A stretch of 64,000 nt of DNA from an uncultured Blautia sp. (lineage in GTDB: Bacteria > Bacillota > Clostridia > Lachnospirales > Lachnospiraceae), in contig NZ_CALFLA010000120.1 of the NCBI RefSeq assembly GCF_937880195.1, positions 1-64,000 on the forward strand, in the 5' to 3' direction. A program made the position numbers and the translations under genes. The stretch's first letter is position 1. Each line of letters starts with the position of its first letter. This document shows positions 8,960 to 16,874 of the stretch, piece by piece. The notes beneath the pieces are model-generated. The model searched no databases and was not told the origin of the DNA. It saw only the letters and a program-made list of their open reading frames with translations.

Positions 8960-9856
8960 TTACTCCTTATCATATGTTTCCAGAAAATGATGTCTGACCC
9001 CATCCTGTTTATAGGCAACAACCGTATTCAAATTTACGTTTTCCACGCTTTTGAAAATATTAAACTCTATTACCGGATCTTTCTGGGCCAGTGTACGGAT
9101 CAGCTCCTTTATTTCTGCCCGCTTAGATGTTTTATCTGTCTCCTCACGGTTGGCACACTGCTCGGTAAACCGGCATGCACAGCGCAAGAATCTAAGATTG
9201 TTGTAGGATGCCCAGTGGATAATGTCTTCCTCCCGGATCAGATACATAGGGCGGATCAGTTCCATTCCCTCAAAATTCGTACTGTGAAGCTTTGGCATCA
9301 TAGTCTGAACCTGGGCTCCGTAAAGCATTCCCATAAGGATCGTCTCGATCACATCATCATAATGATGACCCAAGGCAATCTTGTTGCATCCAAGTTCTTT
9401 TGCCTTACTGTATAAATGACCTCTGCGCATCCGGGCGCAAAGATAACAGGGAGAATTTTTTTCATCCGCTACAATATTAAAAATTTCCGATTCAAAAACA
9501 GTGACAGGAATTCCCAAAGTTTCTGCATTGCTTAAGATCAGCTGATGGTTTGCCTCATTATATCCGGGATTCATAACAAGAAAAACAACTTCAAAATTCT
9601 TCTTTCCATGGCGGGCAAGCTCCTGAAACAGCTTTGCCATCAGCATAGAATCCTTTCCCCCGGAAATGCAGACTGCGATCCTGTCTCCATCCTTGATCAG
9701 TTCATATTCATTGATTGCTTTTGTAAACCGTCTCCAGATGGGCTTACGGAATTTTTTAATAATACTGCGTTCAATTTCCCTCTGCCGTTCCAGGCGGAGC
9801 TGTTCCTTTGATCCAGAAATTTCTGTTTCTGATTTATCTGTACAATTTATATCCAT
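8960..9856 (-). CDS. TtcA-like PP-loop ATPase (tRNA 2-thiocytidine synthesis family)
   Basis: An adenine-nucleotide alpha-hydrolase of about 298 aa with the PP-loop SGGKDSM and two cysteine pairs, CYLC (in CYLCARMRRGHLY) and a later CRFTEQC. These match TtcA-family enzymes, which use a [4Fe-4S] cluster to thiolate tRNA cytidine 32. I place the start at 9856 because GGAG lies 7 nt upstream. A longer open frame reaches 9949, but it runs through a terminator-like hairpin. Its place between metY and an Rrf2 regulator ties it to sulfur metabolism. Whether the substrate is tRNA or something else is uncertain. Confidence 0.83.
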   Translation of the reverse strand: MDINCTDKSETEISGSKEQLRLERQREIERSIIKKFRKPIWRRFTKAINEYELIKDGDRIAVCISGGKDSMLMAKLFQELARHGKKNFEVVFLVMNPGYNEANHQLILSNAETLGIPVTVFESEIFNIVADEKNSPCYLCARMRRGHLYSKAKELGCNKIALGHHYDDVIETILMGMLYGAQVQTMMPKLHSTNFEGMELIRPMYLIREEDIIHWASYNNLRFLRCACRFTEQCANREETDKTSKRAEIKELIRTLAQKDPVIEFNIFKSVENVNLNTVVAYKQDGVRHHFLETYDKE

Positions 9857-9898
9857 AGTATTCTCCGTTCTGTTTCTGTTCCTCTTCACCTTCCCTGC

Positions 9899-9963
9899 AA
9901 AAGAAGAGAACTCTGTCTCAGTATACATGCAAAAACATGCTCCGGTCAAGAAGTTCTCTTCTG
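9899..9963 (-). terminator. Terminator-like hairpin between metY and ttcA-like gene
   Basis: An 11 bp stem, AGAAGAGAACT (9903-9913) with AGTTCTCTTCT (9953-9963), is followed on the minus strand by a short T-run (9899-9903). It lies about 50 nt after the metY stop. It probably ends or reduces readthrough into the TtcA-like gene. Confidence 0.55.
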
Positions 9964-10012
9964 AATCCTGTAGCTTATTTATGTTTTCCCTGTTCCCGGC
10001 AGATACATTTTC

Positions 10013-11326
10013 TCAGACTGCTTCAGCAGCCTTAAAAGCCTCTTCCAGATCCTGGATAATATCCTCAATGTTTTCTGTTCCCACAGAAAGGCGAATGGTA
10101 TTTGGACGGATTCCCTGATCCAAAAGCTCCTCCCTGGTGCATTGACTGTGTGTTGTGGTTGCCGGATGGATCACAAGAGATTTTACGTCCGCCACATTTG
10201 CCAGGAGAGAAAACAGTTCCAGGTTATCAATAAATTTCATTGCCTTTTCCTGGTCTCCTTTGATCTCAAAGGTAAAGATAGAACCTCCTCCATTTGGGAA
10301 ATATTTCCGGTACAGCTTCTGCTGACTTTTATCCTCTGCCACAGAGGGATGATGCACACACTCTACCTGAGGATGTGCATTCAGATATTCCACAACCCTC
10401 AGGGCATTTTGTACATGACGTTCTACTCTGAGAGAAAGGGTTTCCAAACCTTGAAGAAAAAGAAAGGCATGAAAAGGAGATATGGTAGCCCCGGTATCCC
10501 GAAGAAGAATCGCCCGGATCTTTGTCACAAAAGCTGCTGACCCTGCCGCTTTCGTAAAACTTATGCCGTGATAGCTTGGATTCGGTTCTGTCAGAGAAGG
10601 AAATTTGCCGGAAGCCTCCCAGTCAAATTTTCCTCCATCAACGATCACTCCTCCTATGGCAGTTCCGTGACCACCAATAAACTTGGTAGCAGAATGTACG
10701 ACTATATCCGCACCATACTCAATAGGGCGAACAAGGTAAGGTGTAGCAAAGGTATTATCTACTACCAAAGGAATTTTATGTCTGTGTGCCAGTTTTGCCA
10801 GGTCTTCTATATCTACAACCTCAGAATTAGGATTTCCAAGAGTTTCGATATACAATGCTTTTGTATTTTCCTGAATCGCTTCCTCCACTTCTTTTTCATT
10901 AAAAATATCAACAAAGGTTGTTGTGATTCCATACTGGGGAAGCGTGTGAAGAAGAAGGTTAAAGGTTCCTCCGTAAATATTCTTTGCCGCAACAATATGA
11001 TCTCCGCTCTGGGCAAGATTCTGAATGGCGTAGGAAATAGCTGCAGCTCCAGATGCCACTGCAAGGGCAGCCACTCCGCCTTCCAGCGCAGCCATCCTTT
11101 TTTCAAAAATCTCCTCTGTAGGATTGGTAAGCCGACCGTAAATATTTCCCTGGTCTGCAAGCCCAAACCGGGCAGCTGCATGACTGCAGTTTCTGAATAC
11201 ATAGGAAGAACTCTGATAAATAGGTACTGCCCGGGCATCAGTGGCCGGGTCCGGCGATTCCTGTCCTACATGAAGCTGAAGTGTTTCAAATTTAAAATTC
11301 CTGTTTTCCCTGGTGATTTTTTTCAT
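10013..11326 (-). CDS. metY: O-acetylhomoserine sulfhydrylase (Cys/Met metabolism PLP enzyme)
   Basis: A 437 aa pyridoxal-phosphate enzyme that makes homocysteine from O-acetyl-L-homoserine and sulfide. The PLP lysine lies in HSATKFIGGHG, and the N-terminal LHVGQESPDPATDARAVP segment is typical of the O-acetylhomoserine aminocarboxypropyltransferase branch. The length also fits this branch better than cystathionine gamma-synthase, which is about 380 aa. It lies downstream of cysK in the same direction, so sulfide can be assimilated into cysteine or homocysteine. The ribosome site is GAGGAAA before the ATG. Confidence 0.94.
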   Translation of the reverse strand: MKKITRENRNFKFETLQLHVGQESPDPATDARAVPIYQSSSYVFRNCSHAAARFGLADQGNIYGRLTNPTEEIFEKRMAALEGGVAALAVASGAAAISYAIQNLAQSGDHIVAAKNIYGGTFNLLLHTLPQYGITTTFVDIFNEKEVEEAIQENTKALYIETLGNPNSEVVDIEDLAKLAHRHKIPLVVDNTFATPYLVRPIEYGADIVVHSATKFIGGHGTAIGGVIVDGGKFDWEASGKFPSLTEPNPSYHGISFTKAAGSAAFVTKIRAILLRDTGATISPFHAFLFLQGLETLSLRVERHVQNALRVVEYLNAHPQVECVHHPSVAEDKSQQKLYRKYFPNGGGSIFTFEIKGDQEKAMKFIDNLELFSLLANVADVKSLVIHPATTTHSQCTREELLDQGIRPNTIRLSVGTENIEDIIQDLEEAFKAAEAV

Positions 11327-11356
11327 AATAATTTTCCTCGTTTTCTGTCTCTTATA

Positions 11357-12289
11357 CTACTGTTGAAAAAGTGGTGTTGAATAATAGCGATCCCCGGAGT
11401 CCGGAAGAAGGGCTACGATGATTTTGCCTTTGTTTTCAGGCCTGCGGGCAAGCTGAACCGCTCCGTGAAGAGCAGCACCGGAAGAAATACCCACCAGAAC
11501 ACCTTCTTTTTTTGCCAGAAGCCTTGCCTTTTCAAAAGCGTCCTCACTGTCAATCTTCATAACCTCATCATATACCTTTGTATTCAGTACCTCCGGCACA
11601 AATCCGGCTCCGATTCCCTGAATCTTATGAGAACCGCTTCTTCCCTCTGAAAGTACGGGAGAATCAGAAGGTTCAACGGCGATCACCTGAATCTCCGGAT
11701 TCTGAGATTTCAGATATTCGCCGACTCCTGTAATGGTTCCGCCTGTTCCCACTCCCGCCACAAAAATATCAACCTTTCCATCTGTATCTTTCCAGATCTC
11801 TGGTCCGGTAGATGTTCTGTGAACCTGGGCATTGGCTGGATTTTCGAACTGTCCCGGTATAAAACTTCCCGGTATTTCTTCCCCAAGACTTTTGGCTTTT
11901 TCAATAGCACCTTTCATACCCTTCGCCCCTTCTGTAAGAACGATTTCCGCCCCATAGGCCTTAAGAATATTCTGGCGTTCCACACTCATTGTTTCCGGCA
12001 TGGTAAGAATCATTCGGTAACCCTTCACAGCCGCAAGGGAAGCAAGTCCGATCCCTGTGTTTCCCGAAGTAGGTTCAATGATCACAGAACCCGGCTTCAG
12101 AAGTCCTCTGCTCTCCGCATCTTCGATCATTGCCTTTGCCGCCCTGTCCTTCACACTGCCTGCCGGGTTCAGATATTCCAGCTTCACCAGAATATCTGCC
12201 CGAAGTCCAAGCTCTTTTTTCAGATTTGTTACTGCAACAAGAGGTGTATTACCAATAAGTTCTGCTGTACCCTGATAAATTCTAGCCAT
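11357..12289 (-). CDS. cysK: Cysteine synthase A (O-acetylserine sulfhydrylase)
   Basis: A fold-type II PLP enzyme of about 310 aa that forms cysteine from O-acetylserine and sulfide. The PLP lysine is in NPAGSVKDRAA; TSGNTGIGLA and the phosphate loop GTGGTITGVGEY are present. The ATG at 12289 is preferred over a GTG four codons upstream, since GGAG with a 6 nt spacer precedes it. It is the first gene of a sulfur operon with a strong promoter and an adjoining palindrome, so sulfur-responsive repression is likely. No serine acetyltransferase (cysE) is seen in the window. Confidence 0.95.
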   Translation of the reverse strand: MARIYQGTAELIGNTPLVAVTNLKKELGLRADILVKLEYLNPAGSVKDRAAKAMIEDAESRGLLKPGSVIIEPTSGNTGIGLASLAAVKGYRMILTMPETMSVERQNILKAYGAEIVLTEGAKGMKGAIEKAKSLGEEIPGSFIPGQFENPANAQVHRTSTGPEIWKDTDGKVDIFVAGVGTGGTITGVGEYLKSQNPEIQVIAVEPSDSPVLSEGRSGSHKIQGIGAGFVPEVLNTKVYDEVMKIDSEDAFEKARLLAKKEGVLVGISSGAALHGAVQLARRPENKGKIIVALLPDSGDRYYSTPLFQQ

Positions 12290-12320
12290 TTCTTTCTCCA
12301 CCTTTCGTATTATTCTATTT

Positions 12321-12372
12321 ACATACTTCTTTTGTATGTTAGTATGATATTCCTGTTTCCAACAAATGTCAA
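12321..12372 (-). promoter_or_regulatory. cysK promoter with palindromic operator candidate
   Basis: The minus strand has TTGACA (12367-12372), a 17 nt spacer and TATCAT (12344-12349). Immediately downstream, across the expected transcription start, is the inverted repeat ACATAC-N7-GTATGT (12321-12339). Position and symmetry fit a repressor site, plausibly for the Rrf2 protein encoded at the end of this gene string; that link is inference. Confidence 0.7.
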
Positions 12373-12480
12373 TAGGCTTTTTTATTTTTGATATTTTTAT
12401 TTTCTAAAAAAATATTTTATAGTATAATAAACCACAGAACAAATAATTACTCTGCCCTGGCAGAGCACGGAGGATTTTAC

Positions 12481-13314
12481 ATGAGTTACAACAAAAAAGC
12501 CATTCTGGTAGTCAGCTTTGGTACAAGCTATGAAGACGCCAGAAAAGCAACCATAGAACGAATTGAGGAGGATATCCGCGCCGCTTTTCCAGAATATCGG
12601 ATCTATCGAGCCTGGACAAGCCGCATGATCCTTTCCATATTAAAAAAACGAGATCAGCTTATTATTCCCAACATACAAGAAGCCATGGACGCAATGATCG
12701 CAGATGGAGTGACAGAAATGATCGTCCAGCCTACTCATATTCTGGACGGAATAGAAAACCATATCATGAAGGAAGAGGTACTCTCCTATCAGGAGCATTT
12801 TAGTTCTATTTCCTTTGGAAAACCTCTTCTTTCCGATCCTGAAGACGCCAAAGCTGTAGTCCATGCTATCGGAAAACGCTTTCAGGATCTTGAAGAACAT
12901 ACTGCTCTTGTCCTTATGGGACATGGAACCAGCCATCAATCCAATCAGGTTTATGAAGAGCTGGATCAGCTTTTTAAACAAATGGGCTACCCTTATATTT
13001 TTCTTGGAACAGTGGAAGCCCGTCCTTCCGTCCAGGAGCTGATCCAGGAAATCAGCAATTATGGAATATCCTGTGGATCAGATACTTCAGGCAGGACGTC
13101 TGTTCCTGTCAAAAAAGTAAAGCTGGCTCCTTTTATGATCGTTGCAGGAGATCACGCCCATAACGATATGGCAGGAAGCCATCCCCAGTCCTGGGCCTCC
13201 CGTTTTCAGGATGCCGGGTACGAAGCAGAATCCATTCTAAAAGGGTTGGGCTCCTATCAGAAAATACGAGAATTATTTATCGAGCATGTACAGACAGCTA
13301 TTGAAAACGCTTAG
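12481..13314 (+). CDS. cbiK: Anaerobic sirohydrochlorin cobaltochelatase
   Basis: Inserts Co2+ into sirohydrochlorin, the first dedicated step of the anaerobic cobalamin pathway. The protein is 277 aa. CbiK signatures are the N-terminal ILVVSFGTSY, the metal/active-site histidine in VLMGHGT, and the second histidine motif AGDHAHNDMAG. The start at 12481 is chosen for its GGAGG ribosome site 8 nt upstream; the open frame extends further but lacks one there. TATAAT at 12423-12428 could be its -10 element. It is one of few plus-strand genes and stands alone. It fits the corrinoid demand of the CODH/ACS pathway. Confidence 0.93.
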   Translation: MSYNKKAILVVSFGTSYEDARKATIERIEEDIRAAFPEYRIYRAWTSRMILSILKKRDQLIIPNIQEAMDAMIADGVTEMIVQPTHILDGIENHIMKEEVLSYQEHFSSISFGKPLLSDPEDAKAVVHAIGKRFQDLEEHTALVLMGHGTSHQSNQVYEELDQLFKQMGYPYIFLGTVEARPSVQELIQEISNYGISCGSDTSGRTSVPVKKVKLAPFMIVAGDHAHNDMAGSHPQSWASRFQDAGYEAESILKGLGSYQKIRELFIEHVQTAIENA

Positions 13315-13325
13315 TAAATAAAAGA

Positions 13326-13357
13326 GAGTAAATCCTTAATTTCTGAAGGACTTACTC
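13326..13357. terminator. Bidirectional hairpin between cbiK and spoIVA
   Basis: A 12 bp arm, GAGTAAATCCTT (13326-13337), pairs with AAGGACTTACTC (13346-13357) with one mismatch. It is T-rich downstream on the minus strand (tcttttattta) and has a weaker T stretch on the plus strand. It lies between convergent genes and probably serves spoIVA, perhaps both. Confidence 0.65.
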
Positions 13358-13434
13358 CTCTTTGCGCGCCAGATGCAGTCTTCCACAGATAGATATGGGC
13401 AGCATACATCTGGCCGCATCCTTGCAAAACGTTT

Positions 13435-14904
13435 TTATATAATAATACAGACCAGTCCTCCCTTACTGTCGTTTACAATTTTCTGCATAGTATCCTGAAG
13501 CTTCACCTGACTTTCTTCTCCGATGGAAGTGATCTTTGTACGGATGCCGTCCTGAACAAGCTGCTGAATGGATTTTCCAAAAATATTTGTCTCCCAGATA
13601 CTTTCTCCTCTTTCACCGCTTTCCCCAATATACTGGATCAGATCCTTAGCCTGCTGCTCCGTTCCCACAATAGGCGCGATCTCTGTTTCAATATTTGCTT
13701 TTATCATATGAATAGACGGACTTTTTGACTTGATCTTAACTCCAAATTTATTTCCCTGTCGGATCACGGCTGGCTCTTCTATCTCAATCTCCTCCAGCTC
13801 CGGTATAACTACCCCGTATCCGGTTCCCCTGACTGAATCAATGGCAGACTGTACCTTTACATATTCCTCCTTCATCTGCGCCAGATCCTTCATAGTGTGA
13901 ATCAGATCATATTCACTTTCCATCCGAATCCCGCAAAGCTCGCTTAAAATATGATAATAATACTCATCCCGGATCTGCAGTCTCACCCGAACGATCCCGT
14001 CAGAAAGACAGACGTCTTCCAAAAGGGTATCCTGAACAAAAGCTCCTTCCAGTTTTATGCTTTCTTTATTTACATCACGGATATGGACCAGACGGGTCAT
14101 TAACGTGCGGATCTGTTCCAGAAGCTGCGCTTTTAATTCATGATCTGTTCCCAGCATTTCCACCCATTTTGGAACAAAAAACTGAATCTCACTGACTGGA
14201 AATTCATAGAGAACCTTTTCCAGTATTTTTGTAATATCATCTTTTCGAAGTTGCTCACAGTTTGCCGTCATTACCGTTACCTGGTATTTTTCCTGAAGGG
14301 AAGCAGCCAGTTTCTGTGTTTCCTCCTGATATGGTTTTTGAGAGTTAACCAGGATCAAAAAAGGCTTTCCCTGTTTTTTCAGTTCTTTTACTGTTTTTTC
14401 CTCTGCCTCGATAAAATTTTCCCTGGGAAGCTCTCCAAAACTGCCGTCTGTTGTGATCACAAGCCCAATGGTGGAGTGATCCTGGATCACCTTCCTGGTT
14501 CCTGTCTGAGCAGCCTCATGAAAAGGAACGGCTTTTGACGCCCAGGGAGTTTTTACCATTCTTTCTCTGCCTTCCTCCACATGGCCGGAAGCATCCTTTA
14601 CAAGAAAGCCTACGCAATCGATCAGCCGGATCTTTACCTTCTGGTCCTGCCCCAGAACAACAGGAACCGCTTCTTTTGGAATAAATTTAGGCTCCACTGT
14701 AGTAATCAGTTTGCCAGAGCCGCTTAAGGGAAGCTGATCCCTGATCTCCGCCTGTTTTTCTTCACTGATCCCGGGAAGCGCCACCTGTTCCATAAAACGC
14801 CGGATAAACGTAGATTTTCCAGTGCGGACAGGGCCTACAACGCCTATGTATATATCGCCTCCGGTACGTGCCTGAATATCCCGGTAAACCTGAAAATTTT
14901 CCAT
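13435..14904 (-). CDS. spoIVA: Stage IV sporulation protein A (spore coat ATPase)
   Basis: A 489 aa morphogenetic ATPase that polymerises on the forespore surface as the base of the spore coat. It aligns along its length with what I know of Bacillus SpoIVA: N-terminal RTGGDIYIGVVGPVRTGKSTF with the Walker A element, HEAAQTGTRKVIQDHSTIG, ITTDG and the C-terminal GGLVCIII. I start it at 14904 (MENFQVYRD), where GGGGGG lies about 8 nt upstream. A possible sigma-E-like promoter (GGCATAT with a CAT-containing -10 region) lies in 14905-15003 but is weak. The gene shows that the organism belongs to an endospore-forming lineage. Confidence 0.95.
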   Translation of the reverse strand: MENFQVYRDIQARTGGDIYIGVVGPVRTGKSTFIRRFMEQVALPGISEEKQAEIRDQLPLSGSGKLITTVEPKFIPKEAVPVVLGQDQKVKIRLIDCVGFLVKDASGHVEEGRERMVKTPWASKAVPFHEAAQTGTRKVIQDHSTIGLVITTDGSFGELPRENFIEAEEKTVKELKKQGKPFLILVNSQKPYQEETQKLAASLQEKYQVTVMTANCEQLRKDDITKILEKVLYEFPVSEIQFFVPKWVEMLGTDHELKAQLLEQIRTLMTRLVHIRDVNKESIKLEGAFVQDTLLEDVCLSDGIVRVRLQIRDEYYYHILSELCGIRMESEYDLIHTMKDLAQMKEEYVKVQSAIDSVRGTGYGVVIPELEEIEIEEPAVIRQGNKFGVKIKSKSPSIHMIKANIETEIAPIVGTEQQAKDLIQYIGESGERGESIWETNIFGKSIQQLVQDGIRTKITSIGEESQVKLQDTMQKIVNDSKGGLVCIII

Positions 14905-15003
14905 AAAAATGCCCCCCTGCATATATTCAAACAATCCCATGTATTGTTATATTTATATGCCGGGAGGCTTCTTTTCATGTTTTCTTTTAAAAAATCTTTA
15001 AAA

Positions 15004-15198
15004 TTATTTCTCTTTTGGCTCTGTTTTCAGCGGAACTGCTTCTTCTGCTTTAAATACATATCCGCATTCACAGGCTGTATCCTCTGTGATCTTTCCACGG
15101 GAGGTAAATACTTCTACTTCCTTTCCGCATTTGGGACAAACCTTTTCTTCAAGGGTTGAAGTTCTGTGCTGGCTCTCGCATCCATCCATTACTGACAT
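15004..15198 (-). CDS. Small zinc-ribbon protein of unknown function
   Basis: A protein of about 64 aa with CPKCGK near the middle and CECGY later, a likely zinc-binding pair of knuckles. It also has a lysine/glutamate-rich tail. The start at 15198 has a perfect AGGAGGA ribosome site; the open frame extends upstream without one. It has its own promoter (15257-15286) and a small inverted repeat, GGAATGA-N3-TCATTCC, in its leader at 15227-15243. I do not recognise a specific function. The sequence is consistent with a short nucleic-acid-binding or regulatory zinc-ribbon protein. Confidence 0.75.
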   Translation of the reverse strand: MSVMDGCESQHRTSTLEEKVCPKCGKEVEVFTSRGKITEDTACECGYVFKAEEAVPLKTEPKEK

Positions 15199-15256
15199 TG
15201 GCAATTCCTCCTTTTTCTTTTGGGCAGGAATGATCTTCATTCCTTTTTATGGTTTC

Positions 15257-15286
15257 AGTATAATCCTTTTTGTTCCTCTGTGTCAA
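15257..15286 (-). promoter_or_regulatory. Promoter of the small zinc-ribbon gene
   Basis: The minus strand has TTGACA (15281-15286), an 18 nt spacer and TATACT (15257-15262). It lies just after the fumarate hydratase beta gene and gives the small gene an independent promoter with a leader of about 50 nt. Confidence 0.7.
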
Positions 15287-15325
15287 TATTATTATGGAGT
15301 TTTTTTCTCTATTTTAATCATTGTT

Positions 15326-15892
15326 TTATTCTGCAGTTTTGCGATTTTTCAGATAGGCAGCCCGGCCCTCTTCGTAAAGGTTTCTTCCTTCACTGTCAAT
15401 GATCACAACAAGAGGCATATCTTCCACATAAAGGCGTCTCAGAGCCTCTGACTGAAGGTCTTCATAAGCCACCAGCTCTGCTTTTTTGATACATTTTGCA
15501 AGAAGGGCTCCTGCGCCTCCAATAGCACCAAAATATACGCCTCCATATTTTTTCATTGCGTCAACCACCTCTGGAAGGCGAGCGCCCTTGCCGATCATGC
15601 CCCTTGCCCCTACAGACATCATAGTAGGCGCATAAGCGTCCATTCTCCCGCTGGTGGTAGGACCTGCAGATCCGATCACCTGTCCCGGTTTGGCAGGGGT
15701 TGGGCCTACATAATAGATTGTGGCATCCTTTGGATCAAAGGGAAGTTCTTCTCCCCGGGCAAGGGCTTCGCACATTCTTTTATGGCCTGCGTCACGGGAA
15801 GTATATATTTCTCCTGTTAAATAAACGGAATCTCCTGCATGAAGGCTTCTTGCTGTTTCCTCTGTAAGAGGCAGGGTAATATGTCTCTCCAT
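15326..15892 (-). CDS. Class I fumarate hydratase / tartrate dehydratase beta subunit
   Basis: A 188 aa C-terminal-type subunit of an iron-sulfur hydro-lyase. The conserved VGPTPAKPGQVIGSAGPTTS and GKGARLP segments are seen, as in the beta domain of class I fumarases. It starts 1 nt after the alpha gene ends, with an appropriate ribosome site. With the alpha subunit it should interconvert fumarate and malate. Specificity for fumarate rather than tartrate is inferred, because the two families are hard to separate by eye. Confidence 0.9.
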   Translation of the reverse strand: MERHITLPLTEETARSLHAGDSVYLTGEIYTSRDAGHKRMCEALARGEELPFDPKDATIYYVGPTPAKPGQVIGSAGPTTSGRMDAYAPTMMSVGARGMIGKGARLPEVVDAMKKYGGVYFGAIGGAGALLAKCIKKAELVAYEDLQSEALRRLYVEDMPLVVIIDSEGRNLYEEGRAAYLKNRKTAE

Positions 15893-15893
15893 T

Positions 15894-16736
15894 TTAAAGC
15901 ACCTCCGTTTTGTGTCTTGTTACATGGCAGCTGATATTAATCGCGCAGGGCATCCCTGCAATATGAGTAGGCATTGTTTCTATATTAAGCCCAACAGCAG
16001 TTGTTTTTCCTCCAAAGCCCTGAGGTCCGATTCCCAGCTTATTGATCTTTTCTAACATCTCCTTTTCCAGATCTGCATAATAGGGATCAGGGTTCTCAGA
16101 GTCCACTGGTCTCATCAAAGCTTTTTTGGCAAGAAAAGCAGCCTTATCAAAGGTTCCTCCGATTCCCACTCCTACTACCATAGGAGGACAGGGATTGGGG
16201 CCTGCAGTTTCTACTGTTTCCAGAATAAAATCCTTAATTCCCTGAAGGCCTGCGGAAGGTTTGAACATACGGATGGCGCTCATGTTTTCACTTCCAAAAC
16301 CCTTGGGACCTACGGTAATCTTCACATTCTCTCCGGGTACGATCTCTGTATAGATCATAGCAGGAGTATTATCTCCTGTGTTTCCTCTGCGTACAGGATC
16401 TTTTACTACAGATTTACGAAGGTAGCCCTTTTCATAGCCTCTTCTTACGCCCTCGTTGACAGCCTCTGTAAGATCGCCGCCTGCAATATGCACATCCTGT
16501 CCGATTTCCAGAAATACACATGCCATTCCTGTATCCTGGCAGATGGGAACTTGTTCTTTTTCTGCAATCTGGTAATTTTCTATGATATTGTCAAGAACGC
16601 CCCTGGCTATTTCTCCGTCCTCACATGCCCTGCAGGCTGAGATCGCCTGTTTCATATCTTCCGGGAGGACTGTGTTTGCCTCTATGCAGAGACGTTGGAT
16701 GGTGTCTGTGATCTGTGACGCTTGTATTTCACGCAT
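15894..16736 (-). CDS. Class I fumarate hydratase / tartrate dehydratase alpha subunit
   Basis: An iron-sulfur hydro-lyase alpha subunit of about 280 aa. Candidate cluster ligands are the cysteines in [10 protein letters not shown], in [16 protein letters not shown] and near the C terminus ([10 protein letters not shown]). The ATG at 16736 is chosen because AGAGGTG precedes it; a longer GTG-started frame is possible. The gene has its own promoter (16773-16801) and is followed directly by the beta gene. The oxygen-labile enzyme class fits a strict anaerobe. Confidence 0.9.
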   Translation of the reverse strand: MREIQASQITDTIQRLCIEANTVLPEDMKQAISACRACEDGEIARGVLDNIIENYQIAEKEQVPICQDTGMACVFLEIGQDVHIAGGDLTEAVNEGVRRGYEKGYLRKSVVKDPVRRGNTGDNTPAMIYTEIVPGENVKITVGPKGFGSENMSAIRMFKPSAGLQGIKDFILETVETAGPNPCPPMVVGVGIGGTFDKAAFLAKKALMRPVDSENPDPYYADLEKEMLEKINKLGIGPQGFGGKTTAVGLNIETMPTHIAGMPCAINISCHVTRHKTEVL

Positions 16737-16772
16737 ATTTGCACCTCTTTTATGTAGTTTATTTCTCACATT

Positions 16773-16801
16773 ATTTTAACGCAAAAAGACTTGTTTCGCA
16801 A
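16773..16801 (-). promoter_or_regulatory. Promoter of the fumarate hydratase genes
   Basis: The minus strand has TTGCGA (16796-16801), a 17 nt spacer and TAAAAT (16773-16778), about 37 nt before the alpha-subunit ATG. Confidence 0.6.
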
Positions 16802-16812
16802 GATGGGATTCC

Positions 16813-16861
16813 AAAAGAGCGAGGCTGATCTGCAGCATCCGCAGTCAGTCCCCGCTCTTTT
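16813..16861 (-). terminator. Terminator of the hyd operon
   Basis: AAAAGAGCG (16813-16821) and CGCTCTTTT (16853-16861) pair. The loop contains further self-complementary sequence (GCAG/CTGC). It lies 14 nt after the hydA stop. The 3' arm ends in TTTT, so it is a moderate intrinsic terminator. Confidence 0.6.
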
Positions 16862-16874
16862 GAGTCAGTATTTT

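Noticed and set aside
9857..9949. Upstream extension of the TtcA-like gene
   Set aside because: The extension crosses a terminator-like hairpin and lacks a ribosome site, while the ATG at 9856 has a good one.
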